From Bradyrhizobium guangxiense (lineage in GTDB: Bacteria > Pseudomonadota > Alphaproteobacteria > Rhizobiales > Xanthobacteraceae), in assembly GCF_004114915.1 (NCBI RefSeq), contig NZ_CP022219.1, forward strand, positions 186,001-250,000: DNA of 64,000 nucleotides, given 5' to 3'. A program made the position numbers and the translations under genes. Below are positions 17,358 through 29,397 of the stretch, piece by piece. Position 1 is the stretch's first letter, and every line of letters starts with the position of its first letter. The notes under the pieces were generated by a model, which did not search any database, had not been told where the DNA came from, and saw only the letters and a list, made by a program, of their open reading frames with translations.

Positions 17358-18401
17358 ATGAAATTGAAAGACTTCAGCTTTTCCGATGCCGACCCCGATC
17401 GGATAAGAACGACGCTGACAAGCCTTTATGGCAAAGCCCGATTTTCATTTTTGGGCGATGATCGCCGCGCCCGGGCCACGCTGCACGGACGTTCGGCCGG
17501 CGGCGTCAGCGTCATTCGAGCTCGCTTCTCGACGGCCTTCCGGCTGAACCTCGAGGGGTTGGCTCCCGATGACGGCGGGCTCGCCATCTTTTTGCGCACG
17601 AAGGGAAACGCAAGAGTGCAGACCCCCGATCGGGTTGTCGATTGCGAGCAAGGCCGCTGGATACCTTTCGCATCCGGAGCGGCTCGTGAGGTCGAGACTT
17701 CGCACGACCTCGCCGATACGGCGATTGTCATTGCGCCGTCCCTGGTGAATGCGGCTTGCCGTTCGTATCTGGAGACTGCCCCAACGGAGACGCTCAAACT
17801 CGACTCGTCACCCCTGGCGCCGTCCCTTGCCACCAGATGGGCCGAAATCGTTGGCGCGCTGGACGCACTCACCGCCGTTCATGACTGTCCGGCTGACGCC
17901 GTTGCGCGCGTTGCGGAGCACGGGCTGTCGTTGCTGCTCGACCAGCACCCCCACAATTTCGCAAGATATCGGCGTTGTGCGCCCGCGCATAGCGCGGCCA
18001 ACGCCGGTGGTTTGTCGACACCGGCCCATGCCGCCCAACCGACGCTTACAGGGACCCAGATAGAGGTTCTGCGTAGTTATATCAGCGCGTCGTTGGACGG
18101 CCGCATCGACGTCCCCGCGTTGGCCAATCTGGTGGGTATGGGAACGACTCGTTTCGCCGTCGCATTCCGGCATGCGTTCGGAACGCCCCCCGGACACTAC
18201 GTCCGGGACGAGCGCCTTCGTCGTGCAATGTGGCTGCTCGAACATGAATCGATGACGATAGCCGCCGTGGCCGCGGAAGCGGGCTTCTCCAGCCAGAGTC
18301 ATCTGGTCGCCCGGATGCTGGCCGTTGCCGGGGTCACGCCGCGCGACTATCGTCGTTCCAGGCGCGACGGACAAAATGCCGACGGTCACTCGAAGGGGTG
18401 A
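17358..18401 (+). CDS. AraC-family transcriptional regulator
   Basis: The start is placed at ATG 17358 because GAGGAAGGGG lies just upstream and the first 58 codons of the longer frame (from 17184) look non-coding. The resulting 347-residue protein has an N-terminal AraC-binding-like domain (about 1-190) related to the AraC_binding_2 type (TAFRLNLEGLAPDDGGLAIFL). A C-terminal double HTH follows at about 245-340 (IDVPALANLVGMGTTRFAVAF, then TIAAVAAEAGFSSQSHLVARM and GVTPRDYRRSRR). It is divergent from the PEP-CTERM-like secreted protein gene, its most likely local target, but the link is only positional. Confidence 0.88.
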   Translation: MKLKDFSFSDADPDRIRTTLTSLYGKARFSFLGDDRRARATLHGRSAGGVSVIRARFSTAFRLNLEGLAPDDGGLAIFLRTKGNARVQTPDRVVDCEQGRWIPFASGAAREVETSHDLADTAIVIAPSLVNAACRSYLETAPTETLKLDSSPLAPSLATRWAEIVGALDALTAVHDCPADAVARVAEHGLSLLLDQHPHNFARYRRCAPAHSAANAGGLSTPAHAAQPTLTGTQIEVLRSYISASLDGRIDVPALANLVGMGTTRFAVAFRHAFGTPPGHYVRDERLRRAMWLLEHESMTIAAVAAEAGFSSQSHLVARMLAVAGVTPRDYRRSRRDGQNADGHSKG

Positions 18402-18589
18402 TGGGAAACAGGCGTACAATGCGGCAACCACGAGAACGAAATCGATTAGAGCTTTCCATCGCCTGCAGCTTCATAACATATCCGGGGAGAAACTTTAGCC
18501 GGATCGATCATCAGCAGGACCAATCCGCGCGCCCCTGAACAGATGATTGGCGACCTCGACAACCTGCTCCGGCTTCGTCGGTGGGGCCT

Positions 18590-19741
18590 TCAATGTCCCA
18601 CCAGGATCGCCTTGCCGACATCCTCATAATGCGTGTCCCGCGCCTGGATCTGCTGGGCGATCGCGTGCATGTCGCGAAACCGCCGCTCGAACGGCTGGCT
18701 GCGAAACACTGCGGTCGCGCCGGCCATGTGATAGGCGGTGTCGACCACGCGCGCGGATTGATGGATGGTCCAGGTCGCGGCGAGGCGGACTGCGCTCCGA
18801 TGCGCGGCGCTGAATTCGCCGGTTGCGCAGAGGTCGCGCCACATCGCATTCGCGGTCGCATAGAGATAAGCGCGCGCGGCACGCAAATCGCCTTCGGTGC
18901 GGCCGATCAGGCCCTGGACCGCGCCGTTGTCGCGCATGGCACGGGCCGCGAGCGAGGGGTGCTTGCCACGCGCCAGCGCGATGGCGGCATCCAGCGTGGC
19001 GCGTGCGACGCCGAGCGAGACCGCGGCAAAACCCAGGCTGAATGTCGCGCCGGTGCCGACCCTGTAGAGCGGGCCGGGCTCGCGCAGTGCGGCCGGCACG
19101 TCGCGAAACGCCGTAAAGCGCTCGGGGATGAAGAGGTCGTGCACCTCATAGGAATCGGTGCCGGTGCCGGCAAGGCCAATCGCCTGCCACACGTCGTGCA
19201 AGATCGCGCTTCCAGCGGGAAACAGGATGGTGCGCAGCTCCGGCGATCCGTCGGCGTTCTTGCGCGGCACCCCGTCAGCGCCCACGATGCGCACATGCGC
19301 GCCGAGCCAGCTCGCCTGCCGCGAGCCCGAGGCAAAATCCCAGCGCGCCGTGACGCGATAGCCGCCCTCGACCGCGTGGGCCTCATGCGCGATCGCACCC
19401 CAGGCGAGGATGCCGGGAGCGGTGTTGAAGATCTGCTGCGCGGTGCCGTGGTCGAGCCAGGCAGCGATCATCGCGCAGACGCTGCACTGGCCGAGGCACC
19501 ACGCCGTGGAGGCATCCGCCTTCGCGATCTCCTCCAGCATCTGCATGAAGATTTCAACGGGCGCCTCGGCGCCGCCGAGGCTCTGCGGCAGCAGCGCCCG
19601 ATAGAGCCCGTTCTCGATCAGGGCGTTCACGACGATCGGCGTCAGCTGACGGGTGCGCTCGATCTCGTCGGCCTCGCGCGCAATCATTGGCGCGATCGCG
19701 CTGGCACGTTCGACCAGGTCAAGTCCGGCAATAGCGTCCAT
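18590..19741 (-). CDS. Acyl-CoA dehydrogenase-fold flavoprotein (HsaA/DszC-like)
   Basis: The 383-residue protein has the acyl-CoA dehydrogenase fold: N-terminal helical domain (LPQSLGGAEAPVEIFMQMLEE), middle beta domain (GYRVTARWDFASGSRQASWLG) and C-terminal helical domain of the Acyl-CoA_dh_2 type (AARAYLYATANAMWRDL...AYHMAGATAVFRSQPFERRFRDMHAI). This branch contains flavin-dependent monooxygenases and hydroxylases such as HsaA and DszC as well as true dehydrogenases. No catalytic glutamate typical of fatty acyl-CoA dehydrogenases is evident, so a reduced-flavin monooxygenase is more likely. No flavin reductase gene is adjacent. The substrate is unknown. Confidence 0.85.
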   Translation of the reverse strand: MDAIAGLDLVERASAIAPMIAREADEIERTRQLTPIVVNALIENGLYRALLPQSLGGAEAPVEIFMQMLEEIAKADASTAWCLGQCSVCAMIAAWLDHGTAQQIFNTAPGILAWGAIAHEAHAVEGGYRVTARWDFASGSRQASWLGAHVRIVGADGVPRKNADGSPELRTILFPAGSAILHDVWQAIGLAGTGTDSYEVHDLFIPERFTAFRDVPAALREPGPLYRVGTGATFSLGFAAVSLGVARATLDAAIALARGKHPSLAARAMRDNGAVQGLIGRTEGDLRAARAYLYATANAMWRDLCATGEFSAAHRSAVRLAATWTIHQSARVVDTAYHMAGATAVFRSQPFERRFRDMHAIAQQIQARDTHYEDVGKAILVGH

Positions 19742-20063
19742 GCGCCTTCCTCGCTCATTCTTCGTGAGCTGTGAGAGGCGCGGATGGTGGTCTATTTGGT
19801 CGGAAGGATCAAGACGGAGTGTGCCGTCATTCCAGGCTCGCCTAAATGCGCTGCCGGAACGACAGTCGATGCGCGCGATCCGCTCGGCGCCGCTGATTTC
19901 GGAAGCTCCACGATACGCATCAAGGCAACATCTGTTTTGAGGAATCTCAAGCTGGGAACGCTTGCTCGTTGCGTCCGCCTGTTCAGCCTCGCGAGCCGTT
20001 GATCTGCCTCAAAGGCGATGGCGGCGGTGCTCCTATGCTGCGTCGATCGAGAGGAGCGCGCCG
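19742..20063. other. Intergenic stretch upstream of the MAT/exporter block
   Basis: A 322-base divergent gap with no supported gene; short frames here lack a start site or protein character. It is expected to hold the promoter of the block starting at 20064. Bases about 19825-19868 resemble a decayed type A REP-like palindrome (GTCATTCCAGGC...GCCGGAACGAC). Confidence 0.55.
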
Positions 20064-20318
20064 ATGTCCGTGCAGGATCATTCCGCTTATCCGGAGCGGC
20101 ATGCCGAGGGTATGTCCATAAAGGCCAAGGCCGGCCTGGTCCTGATCGGGTTTCTGGCCATCGCCGGCGTACTGCTGTTCACCGAGCACAGGGCTCATGT
20201 GCTCGGATTGCTGGTCTGGCTTCCGCTTCTCGCCTGTCCGCTGATGCACGTCTTCATGCACGGCGGACATGATCATCATCACGGCGGCGGCCGGCCGGAC
20301 GATTCGAGGAGGGCGTGA
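20064..20318 (+). CDS. DUF2933 small membrane protein, His-rich tail
   Basis: The start is ATG 20064, with GAGGAG at 20051-20056. The 84-residue protein has a hydrophilic N-terminus and two hydrophobic segments (AGLVLIGFLAIAGVLLF and VLGLLVWLPLLACPLMHVF). It ends in a histidine-rich tail MHGGHDHHHGGG that could bind metal. This matches the DUF2933 pattern, a family often encoded beside isoprenylcysteine-methyltransferase-like membrane proteins, as here: its stop overlaps the next gene by 4 bases. The function is unknown. Confidence 0.85.
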   Translation: MSVQDHSAYPERHAEGMSIKAKAGLVLIGFLAIAGVLLFTEHRAHVLGLLVWLPLLACPLMHVFMHGGHDHHHGGGRPDDSRRA

Positions 20319-20995
20319 TGCACGACACCGCGCCTGCCTACGGCCTCTGGAGCCTCGTCATCGTCAACTCGGCGGTGTTCATCCTGTTTGCCTACAGCTT
20401 CTTCAAGCCGCAGACCTCGCGCGACTGGCGCTCCTTCGGCGCCTTCAGCGCGTTCCTGGTGGCGCTGTTCGCGGAGATGTACGGCTTCCCGCTCACTATC
20501 TACGTCCTGTCGGGCTGGCTGCAGTCGCGCTATCCGAACATCGACTGGTTCTCCCACGACGCCGGCCATCTGCTCGAGATGATGTTCGGTTGGAAGACCA
20601 ATCCGCACGCCGGGCCGTTCCACGTTCTCAGCTTCATCCTCATCGCCGCCGGCTTCATCCTGATCTCGGCCGCCTGGCGGGTGCTGTACGAGGCGCAGCA
20701 GACCCGGAGCCTCGCCACCACCGGCCCCTACAGATACGTCAGGCATCCGCAATATGTCGGCTTCATCCTGGTGATGTTCGGCTTCCTGTTGCAGTGGCCG
20801 ACGATTCTTACGCTGGCGATGTTTCCGGTACTGACCGTCATGTACGTCCGCCTGGCGAGAAACGAGGAGAAGGACGCGCGAGCCGAATTTGGCGTCGCCT
20901 ATGACAAATATGCGGCCGACGTTCCGGGCTTCATTCCGAAGCTGAGCCGGCTGCTCAGCCAGGAATCCAGCGGAGGTTATCGCCATGGCCAATAG
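20315..20995 (+). CDS. ICMT-like membrane methyltransferase
   Basis: The 226-residue protein has about five membrane helices. It ends with the signature of the phospholipid/isoprenylcysteine carboxyl methyltransferase superfamily: TGPYRYVRHPQYVGFILVMF, then RLARNEEKDARAEFGVAYDKYAADVPGFIP. In characterised members this region forms the SAM pocket (RHPxY and the EE pair). It should methylate a lipid, small molecule or protein carboxylate at the membrane; the substrate cannot be read. Its ATG overlaps the DUF2933 stop (ATGA), implying coupled translation. A SAM synthetase gene begins 59 bases downstream, making a supply link plausible but unproven. Confidence 0.86.
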   Translation: MMHDTAPAYGLWSLVIVNSAVFILFAYSFFKPQTSRDWRSFGAFSAFLVALFAEMYGFPLTIYVLSGWLQSRYPNIDWFSHDAGHLLEMMFGWKTNPHAGPFHVLSFILIAAGFILISAAWRVLYEAQQTRSLATTGPYRYVRHPQYVGFILVMFGFLLQWPTILTLAMFPVLTVMYVRLARNEEKDARAEFGVAYDKYAADVPGFIPKLSRLLSQESSGGYRHGQ

Positions 20996-21054
20996 ACAGG
21001 CTTTGGCTCGATGTCGACGTGCAGGCGGTTTGATGAACGCTGTGGTCTAATCTC

Positions 21055-22239
21055 ATGTTCGAGCTTGTTGTTTCGCGGCTGGAGGCTGCCGACGATGTTG
21101 AAGTCGTCGAGCGCAAGGGCCTCGGACATCCGGACACCATCTGCGATGCTCTTGCCGAGACGTTGTCCCGCAACCTCTGTCGGGAATACCGCAGCCGGTT
21201 CGGCCGCGTGCTGCATCACAATGTCGATAAGGCGCTGTTGTGTGCCGGCAAAGCCGCTCCGGCCTTCGGGGGCGGTCGCGTGATCGAACCGATAAGGATC
21301 CTACTGGCCGGGCGCGCGATCGCCGATGAGACGATCCCGATCGCGGAGATCGCGGTCGAAGGCTCCAGGTCGTGGTTGAAGACAAATCTTCACGCGCTGG
21401 ATCCGGATCGTGATGTCCGCTTCGAGGCCCTGGTTCGGCAGGGGTCACAGGATCTGCAGGCACTGTTCTCGCGCCGGGATCCGGAAGGCCTTCCGCTGGC
21501 CAATGATACGTCGTTCGGGGTCGGGCACGCTCCATTGAGCGCGGTCGAACGGCTCGTATTGGCCGTCGACCGGCAACTGCACGGCCGCGCCCGTACCCAC
21601 GACCATCCGGCTTGGGGCGAGGATATCAAGGTCATGGCAGTGCGAAAAGGCACATGGCTCAGGCTCACGGTCGCCTGCGCGATGATCGGACGATATCTCG
21701 CCGGTATCGACGACTATCTCGAACAGAAGGCTGCCCTCGCGGCCTGGGTCCGTGGATGTGCTGGCGAGCATGGGTTTGCAGAGTGCGAGGTCGTCGTCAA
21801 TGCGGCGGACGACATTGAATCCGGAAGCGTCTATCTGACGGTTACCGGCACGTCCGCAGAAGGTGGAGATGATGGCCAAGTCGGACGCGGCAATCGCGTC
21901 AACGGGCTGATCACGCCGTGCAGGCCGATGAGCCTGGAGGCCGCCGCAGGCAAGAACCCCGTCAGCCATGTCGGCAAGATCTACAACGTCCTAGCGGCCC
22001 GGACGGCCGAAAAGCTGGTCTCCCTGATTCCGGAGGTTAAGGAAGCGCGGTGTCTGATCGTCAGCAAGATCGGCGCGCCGGTAGACCATCCGGCTCTCGT
22101 CCATCTCCATTTGGCGATGCAGCAGGGCGTCCCGCTGGAGCAGGTCAAGACACGGACCGAAGAAGTGGTCGCCGCTCAGTTTGACCAAATTTCCGAGCTC
22201 ATCAACGAGCTCGTTACCGGAACGACCGGGGTCTTCTGA
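21055..22239 (+). CDS. Archaeal-type methionine adenosyltransferase
   Basis: The 394-residue protein matches the archaeal S-adenosylmethionine synthetase family (AdoMet_Synthase, as in Methanocaldococcus MJ1208), not bacterial MetK. Diagnostic stretches are [18 protein letters not shown] (18-35), VLHHNVDKA (52-60), FGGG (71-74), ILLAGRA (82-88), [15 protein letters not shown] (148-162), GEDIKVM (188-194), [20 protein letters not shown] (262-281), then [20 protein letters not shown] (290-309). It makes SAM from methionine and ATP in the cytosol. Nothing needed for catalysis appears missing. No strong ribosome site is seen before the ATG. It sits between a SAM-type membrane methyltransferase and an ABC export system on the same strand. 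Two GC hairpins (22252-22268 and about 22269-22282) lie just after its stop. Confidence 0.93.
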   Translation: MFELVVSRLEAADDVEVVERKGLGHPDTICDALAETLSRNLCREYRSRFGRVLHHNVDKALLCAGKAAPAFGGGRVIEPIRILLAGRAIADETIPIAEIAVEGSRSWLKTNLHALDPDRDVRFEALVRQGSQDLQALFSRRDPEGLPLANDTSFGVGHAPLSAVERLVLAVDRQLHGRARTHDHPAWGEDIKVMAVRKGTWLRLTVACAMIGRYLAGIDDYLEQKAALAAWVRGCAGEHGFAECEVVVNAADDIESGSVYLTVTGTSAEGGDDGQVGRGNRVNGLITPCRPMSLEAAAGKNPVSHVGKIYNVLAARTAEKLVSLIPEVKEARCLIVSKIGAPVDHPALVHLHLAMQQGVPLEQVKTRTEEVVAAQFDQISELINELVTGTTGVF

Positions 22240-22364
22240 ACCCGACGCGCTCGGCCGATGTCCGGCCGCGGTTGTCCGACCGAGGCCAAGGGTGCCTGGA
22301 CTCTGAGGTAAATCAATACGGCACCGCCGCAAGCGTTGCAGGCTGTCCTCAAGAGGAGAGTCCA

Positions 22365-23072
<708 letters not shown>

Positions 23073-23076
23073 CGTC

Positions 23077-25440
<2,364 letters not shown>

Positions 25441-25442
25441 CC

Positions 25443-26681
25443 ATGCCCGCAAACTGGACCAAACGCATCATCGGCATCGCGCTCGTGGCCGCGATCCTCG
25501 GGGGGCTCGCCTGGTTCGCCTGGCCGCGGCCGGTGCTGGTCGATCTCGCGGCCGTGGCGAAGGGACCGATCGAGGTCACGGCGGACGACGACGGCAAGAC
25601 CCGCGTGCGCCACGTCTACACGGTGTCGGCGCCGATCGCGGGCAAGGTGCTGAGGATATCGCATCCACTCGGCGAGCAAGGACCCTCGCTCCATGTCGGC
25701 GACGAGGTCGTCGCCAACCAGACCGTCGCCCTGATGCAGCCCACGCTGCCCGGCTTCATCGATGCGCGATCCCGCGATCAGTTGCAGGCGGAGGTCTTGG
25801 CCGCCGACGCCGCCATCCAGCAGCAGGAGGCGGAAGTGCAGCGGATCGAAGCCGCGCTCGACTTCTCGCGGACCGAGTTGCAGCGCTCGCAGACCTTGTT
25901 GCGGACGCAGTCCACCTCTGCCCAGGCCTACGACAAGGCGAAATTCGAAGTCGCCACCAACGAGGCCGCCTTGAAGAGCGCCAAGGCCCAGGTCGAGATG
26001 CGCCGCGCGGTGCGCACTAGCCTGGCGGCGCGGCTGATGGACCCGGCGAGCGCCGCTCCGTCGGCGGAGCCGACCTGCTGCATCCGCGTGCTGACGCCGG
26101 CAAGCGGGCGCGTGCTGAAGATCATCCAGGACAGCGAGACCACGGTGCTGCCGGGAACGCCGCTGGTCGATATCGGTAACCCGCTCGATCTCGAGGTCGT
26201 GGCCGATCTGCTCTCGACCGATGCCGTCCAGGTCAAGGTCGGCGCGCCGGTGCGGATCGATGGCTGGGGCGGACAGCCCATCCGGGGGAAGGTGGTCCGG
26301 GTCGACCCCGCCGGATTCCTGAAGGTCTCGGCGCTCGGCATCGAGGAGCAGCGGGTCCGCGTCACCATCGATTTCAGCGATCCGCCCGAGAATTGGGTCA
26401 CGCTCGGACACGACTATCGCGTCGTGGTCCACGTCACCACCTGGAGCGCTCCGGACGCTCTCACCGTGCCGGTGAGCGCCTTGTTCCGGCAAGGCGGTCA
26501 GTGGGCCGTCTTCGTCGACGAGAACGGCCGCGCCAGGACGGCTCCGGTGCAGATCGGTCACCGCAGCAGCCGCACCGCCGAAGTTGTCGCAGGACTCGCC
26601 GCAGGCGATCGCGTCGTGCTGCATCCGAGCGACCGGATCAGCCACGGCATCAGGATCGCGCAGCGAGCCGTCGCTCCATGA
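25443..26681 (+). CDS. HlyD/RND-type periplasmic adaptor
   Basis: Start ATG 25443 is 2 bases after the permease stop. The 412-residue protein has an N-terminal anchor helix (IIGIALVAAILGGLAWFAW), a first lipoyl/barrel-sandwich half (VSAPIAGKVLRISHPLGEQG), a long coiled coil (about 115-195, QLQAEVLAADAAIQQQEAEVQRIEA), the second lipoyl half (LTPASGRVLKIIQDSETTVL), a beta-barrel and a membrane-proximal domain (TVPVSALFRQGGQWAVFV). It would bridge the FtsX permease to an outer-membrane channel; no TolC-like gene is in the window, so a channel encoded elsewhere would be needed. Its last 32 bases overlap the 3' end of the opposing GNAT gene. Confidence 0.93.
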   Translation: MPANWTKRIIGIALVAAILGGLAWFAWPRPVLVDLAAVAKGPIEVTADDDGKTRVRHVYTVSAPIAGKVLRISHPLGEQGPSLHVGDEVVANQTVALMQPTLPGFIDARSRDQLQAEVLAADAAIQQQEAEVQRIEAALDFSRTELQRSQTLLRTQSTSAQAYDKAKFEVATNEAALKSAKAQVEMRRAVRTSLAARLMDPASAAPSAEPTCCIRVLTPASGRVLKIIQDSETTVLPGTPLVDIGNPLDLEVVADLLSTDAVQVKVGAPVRIDGWGGQPIRGKVVRVDPAGFLKVSALGIEEQRVRVTIDFSDPPENWVTLGHDYRVVVHVTTWSAPDALTVPVSALFRQGGQWAVFVDENGRARTAPVQIGHRSSRTAEVVAGLAAGDRVVLHPSDRISHGIRIAQRAVAP

Positions 26682-27123
26682 TGATGGTGCGTTCGTCGTC
26701 ATAATAGCTGTCGCGCACCGCCTTGAACCCGAGCCGCGCGTAGAAGGTCTCGGCAGTGACCGACGAAGGAACGGTCAAGGACGGGATGTTCCGCGCGCGT
26801 GCGGTCCGTTCGATCTCGGCCATCAGCAGCTTGCCGATCCCGCGCGCCTGGACGTCGGGCGCCACGAAGACGGTGCGGACGACGCTGTCGTCGAGGCTTG
26901 CCGCGCCGACGATGCGGTTGCCAAGGGTGGCAACGAAGACGGTGCGTTTTCCGATCAGCTGCCGCACCGCGTCCGCACTGAAGCTGCGCTCGACCCGTGC
27001 GATGATCGCGTCCGTATAGTCCTTCGCATTGGTCTCGCGCAGCGCCCGCAGGATGACGGCACTGATGTCACCGGCGTCGTCGTCGTGCGCGGGCCGGATC
27101 GTGCAGTCTATGGTTTGCTCCAT
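26650..27123 (-). CDS. GNAT-family N-acetyltransferase
   Basis: The start is placed at ATG 27123 (MEQTIDCTIRPAHDDDAG); a frame start at 27189 adds 22 poorly coding residues. The 157-residue protein is a single GNAT domain, with the acetyl-CoA loop in VFVAPDVQARGIGKLLMAEI (Q/R-x-x-G-x-G/A motif) and the closing FYARLGFKAV segment. The acceptor is unknown. Its 3' end overlaps the 3' end of the HlyD-like gene by 32 bases, tail to tail. Confidence 0.88.
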   Translation of the reverse strand: MEQTIDCTIRPAHDDDAGDISAVILRALRETNAKDYTDAIIARVERSFSADAVRQLIGKRTVFVATLGNRIVGAASLDDSVVRTVFVAPDVQARGIGKLLMAEIERTARARNIPSLTVPSSVTAETFYARLGFKAVRDSYYDDERTIIMERRLAARS

Positions 27124-27193
27124 TGAGGCCTTCGAGGACGACTGCGCCGCCTGCGCCCCGGCCGCGCTCATCAGGGGACATTTCGACAACGTC

Positions 27194-28174
27194 TCACTCG
27201 ATCACATCGTCGGTCAGCACGAGAATGGTGGGAGGAATCGTCACGCCGAGCGTGCGTGCCGTTTTGAGATTGACGGCCAGTTCGAACTTGGTGGGCAGCT
27301 GGATTGGCATGTTGGCGGGTTTCTGTCCCTTCAGGATCAGATCGACATAGCCTGCAGCGCGACGAAACAGGTCGTCGATGTCGGCACCATAGCTGATCAG
27401 GGCCCCGGCGTGCACGAACTCCCTCTGCTGGCCGATGACGGCGATCTTCATGTCGATGCCGATGCGGCAAATCGCGTCGCGCATCGCGGCGGTCATGTAG
27501 TCACGGATGACGATCACGGCGTTGCCGCCCGCGCCCGCAAGCACGTTGAGTTGTTCGGCAACCGCTGCGGGCGACGCGCTTGTGAGCCCGAGGCGCACCG
27601 GCTCCAGCCCCGCGCGCCGTGCTTCCTCGGTGGTTTGCGCCCCCCAGGCGCTGAAGGTCGGATCCGTCGCATTGTTCAAGACGCCGATCCTCTTCAGCGA
27701 CGGCAGTATCTCCCGGATCATCTCGATGCGCTTGGCCGACATCTCCTCGCCGAACGCAGCGAAGCCGGTGAGGCTGCCGCCCGGCCGGGCAAGGCTCTGA
27801 AACAGTTCAGGGTCGCTTTGCACCGCAGGCAACGCCACGGCGACGACGGGAATATTGGTCTTCCTGACGATCGCGCGTGCCGCGGCCGGGCCTGGCGAAA
27901 GCAGTACGTCGACTTGTCTGGCTATCAGGTCGTCGATCAGTGCCAGACCGCGCGTAACATCGCCGGCCGTCGAGTGAGCCTCAATGACGATGTTGCGGCC
28001 ATCCGCATAGCCCAGCTCGGCCATCGCCTTCCGGAACGGAACGAGCGTCGCATTGTCGATTTCCGGCGTGGCAAATCCGACGAAACCCACGACCGGGATG
28101 CGCTTCTGGGCAAACGCGCCGCGCGCCGAGATCGCCGCCATTCCCAAGAAGCCCAGAAACTTCCGCCGCCTCAT
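27194..28174 (-). CDS. Orphan ABC substrate-binding protein, PF04392 type (1)
   Basis: The start is at ATG 28174, giving a twin-arginine-like leader (MRRRKFLGFLGMAAISARGAFAQ) and 326 residues. The mature protein has the ABC_sub_bind pattern: IPVVGFVGFATPE, DVLLSPGPAAARAIVRKTN and NATDPTFSAWGAQTTEEARR. It ends with the family tail ILKGQKPANMPIQLPTKFEL and ILVLTDDVIE. No permease or ATPase gene is adjacent. The family is greatly expanded in Bradyrhizobium and relatives and its ligands are mostly unknown. A relative lies at 29496. Confidence 0.9.
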   Translation of the reverse strand: MRRRKFLGFLGMAAISARGAFAQKRIPVVGFVGFATPEIDNATLVPFRKAMAELGYADGRNIVIEAHSTAGDVTRGLALIDDLIARQVDVLLSPGPAAARAIVRKTNIPVVAVALPAVQSDPELFQSLARPGGSLTGFAAFGEEMSAKRIEMIREILPSLKRIGVLNNATDPTFSAWGAQTTEEARRAGLEPVRLGLTSASPAAVAEQLNVLAGAGGNAVIVIRDYMTAAMRDAICRIGIDMKIAVIGQQREFVHAGALISYGADIDDLFRRAAGYVDLILKGQKPANMPIQLPTKFELAVNLKTARTLGVTIPPTILVLTDDVIE

Positions 28175-28291
28175 TTGGCCCCGCGATCTTGGAGCGAACT
28201 GACCGAGGCGATCGTACACCACCATGGCCGGAGTCAGAAAGTCCACTCGGGGGCAGGCCCGGGCGTCGAGCAAAAGGCCGGGGCGGCGAAT

Positions 28292-28750
28292 CTACCGGCC
28301 GACTGCAGGCCCAAGGCTCGGCAGATGTGCATGGTGAGACCAGGGTCGCCCCTCGACCGTGCCAAATCCCATCGCTTCCCAGAACCGCGCCGCGCCATCG
28401 TTTCCCGCGTGGACAGTGACCACGGAGACTTTCCCCGCGGCCTCCTGCAGCAGGGCGTTCGCGATCGCCTGGGCAATCCCGCGCCTTCGATAGTGCCGGT
28501 GCACGTAGAGCCGGCGCATGCGCCACATCGGCGGCGAAGTCGGCGTGGGCTCGTCGGTGATCGCTCCGATCCCGGCCAATCGGCCATCCCAGCGGCACGC
28601 GAAGATCGCGTGAAACATCGCGCGATTCTGCGAGCATTCCGCGGCCAGGCGCGTCATGTGCCCGTGGCCGCCGGCTGTGGCGTCGGCTTGGAGGTCGGGA
28701 AAATCGGCCGGAAGAGTGTCGGCGGTGCGCTCGAGGAAAATCATCGTCAT
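28292..28750 (-). CDS. GNAT-family N-acetyltransferase
   Basis: The 152-residue single-domain protein carries the acetyl-CoA-binding stretch MRRLYVHRHYRRRGIAQAIANAL (motif R-R-x-G-x-A at about 95-100) and the late strand AARFWEAMGFGTV. The substrate is not recognisable. It lies between the two orphan binding-protein genes and next to a GrpB gene, all on the minus strand but with gaps of 20-120 bases; a common transcript is possible but not certain. Confidence 0.88.
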   Translation of the reverse strand: MTMIFLERTADTLPADFPDLQADATAGGHGHMTRLAAECSQNRAMFHAIFACRWDGRLAGIGAITDEPTPTSPPMWRMRRLYVHRHYRRRGIAQAIANALLQEAAGKVSVVTVHAGNDGAARFWEAMGFGTVEGRPWSHHAHLPSLGPAVGR

Positions 28751-28771
28751 GGGGCAGTTCGTCCGACGCAG

Positions 28772-29284
28772 CTAGGAGAGCGATCGATCAAGCCGGGCGA
28801 GAATGTCGCGGATGAACGGGTCCTTGCCGATCAGGTACTGCTGAATGCCCTGGTCATTCTCGCGCTCGAGCCTCAGCTTCAGGTCCTGATATCCGGCGCG
28901 ATCTTCGGCATGCTGACACAGATGGTCGCGAAATGTCAGCATCCGGGCGATCTGTTCATGACCATCGAGGCACACATGAAGCTTGTGCGTGCGAATGCCG
29001 CCGACGTCCCGCTTGAAGAAATGATGGCCTGGGGACAGGTTGCCGCCGCGGCGATAGCCGAGGCGCATCAATGATCGGATCCAGTCGTCCAACCCCTCGT
29101 CCGACCGGACCACGGCAAGCACGTCGATTTCGTCCTTCGCCGCAAGTCCGGGCACGGCGGTGCTGCCAACGTGGTGAATGCCGATCAGCCCGGAGCCGAA
29201 GACGGGTTTCAGCCGCGCCTCTTCCGCCGCGTATTGCTGCGGCCAGGCCGGATCATAGGGCTTGATGGGGCTCGTGAGCGGCAC
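28772..29284 (-). CDS. GrpB/UPF0157 nucleotidyltransferase-like protein
   Basis: The 170-residue protein shows the GrpB family core: IKPYDPAWPQQYAAEEARL at the N-terminus, then HHVGSTAVPGLAAKDEIDVL, which resembles the GS...D-x-D strand of the nucleotidyltransferase superfamily, and HKLHVCLDGHEQIARMLTFRDHL. The biochemical activity of the family is not established. An RPE-type palindrome starts 15 bases upstream of its start codon. Confidence 0.9.
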   Translation of the reverse strand: MPLTSPIKPYDPAWPQQYAAEEARLKPVFGSGLIGIHHVGSTAVPGLAAKDEIDVLAVVRSDEGLDDWIRSLMRLGYRRGGNLSPGHHFFKRDVGGIRTHKLHVCLDGHEQIARMLTFRDHLCQHAEDRAGYQDLKLRLERENDQGIQQYLIGKDPFIRDILARLDRSLS

Positions 29285-29298
29285 GTCGCAACATTAAA

Positions 29299-29397
29299 AC
29301 ATGATCCGGAAAAGTGCGAAGCGGTTTTCCGGAATGATCATGCGCCAACAACAACCCAAAGCGCGGTGACGATTCATCCAGATCTCATCGCGCTTCA
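29299..29397. repeat. Rhizobial palindromic element copy 1
   Basis: The core ACATGATCCGGAAAAGTG...GCGGTTTTCCGGAATGATCATG forms a hairpin, followed by a second short stem GCGCGGTGA...TCATCGCGC. The same two-part structure recurs at 43637. It matches the widespread rhizobial palindrome class. Confidence 0.85.

Noticed and set aside
19825..19868. Fifth type A REP-like copy
   Set aside because: Only the outer TCATTCC and GGAA-GAC ends are recognisable and the inner arms are lost; mentioned as a possible decayed copy only.
20996..21054. SAM riboswitch upstream of the SAM synthetase gene
   Set aside because: Only 59 bases are available and they show no SAM-I or SAM-II type pairing that I can recognise.
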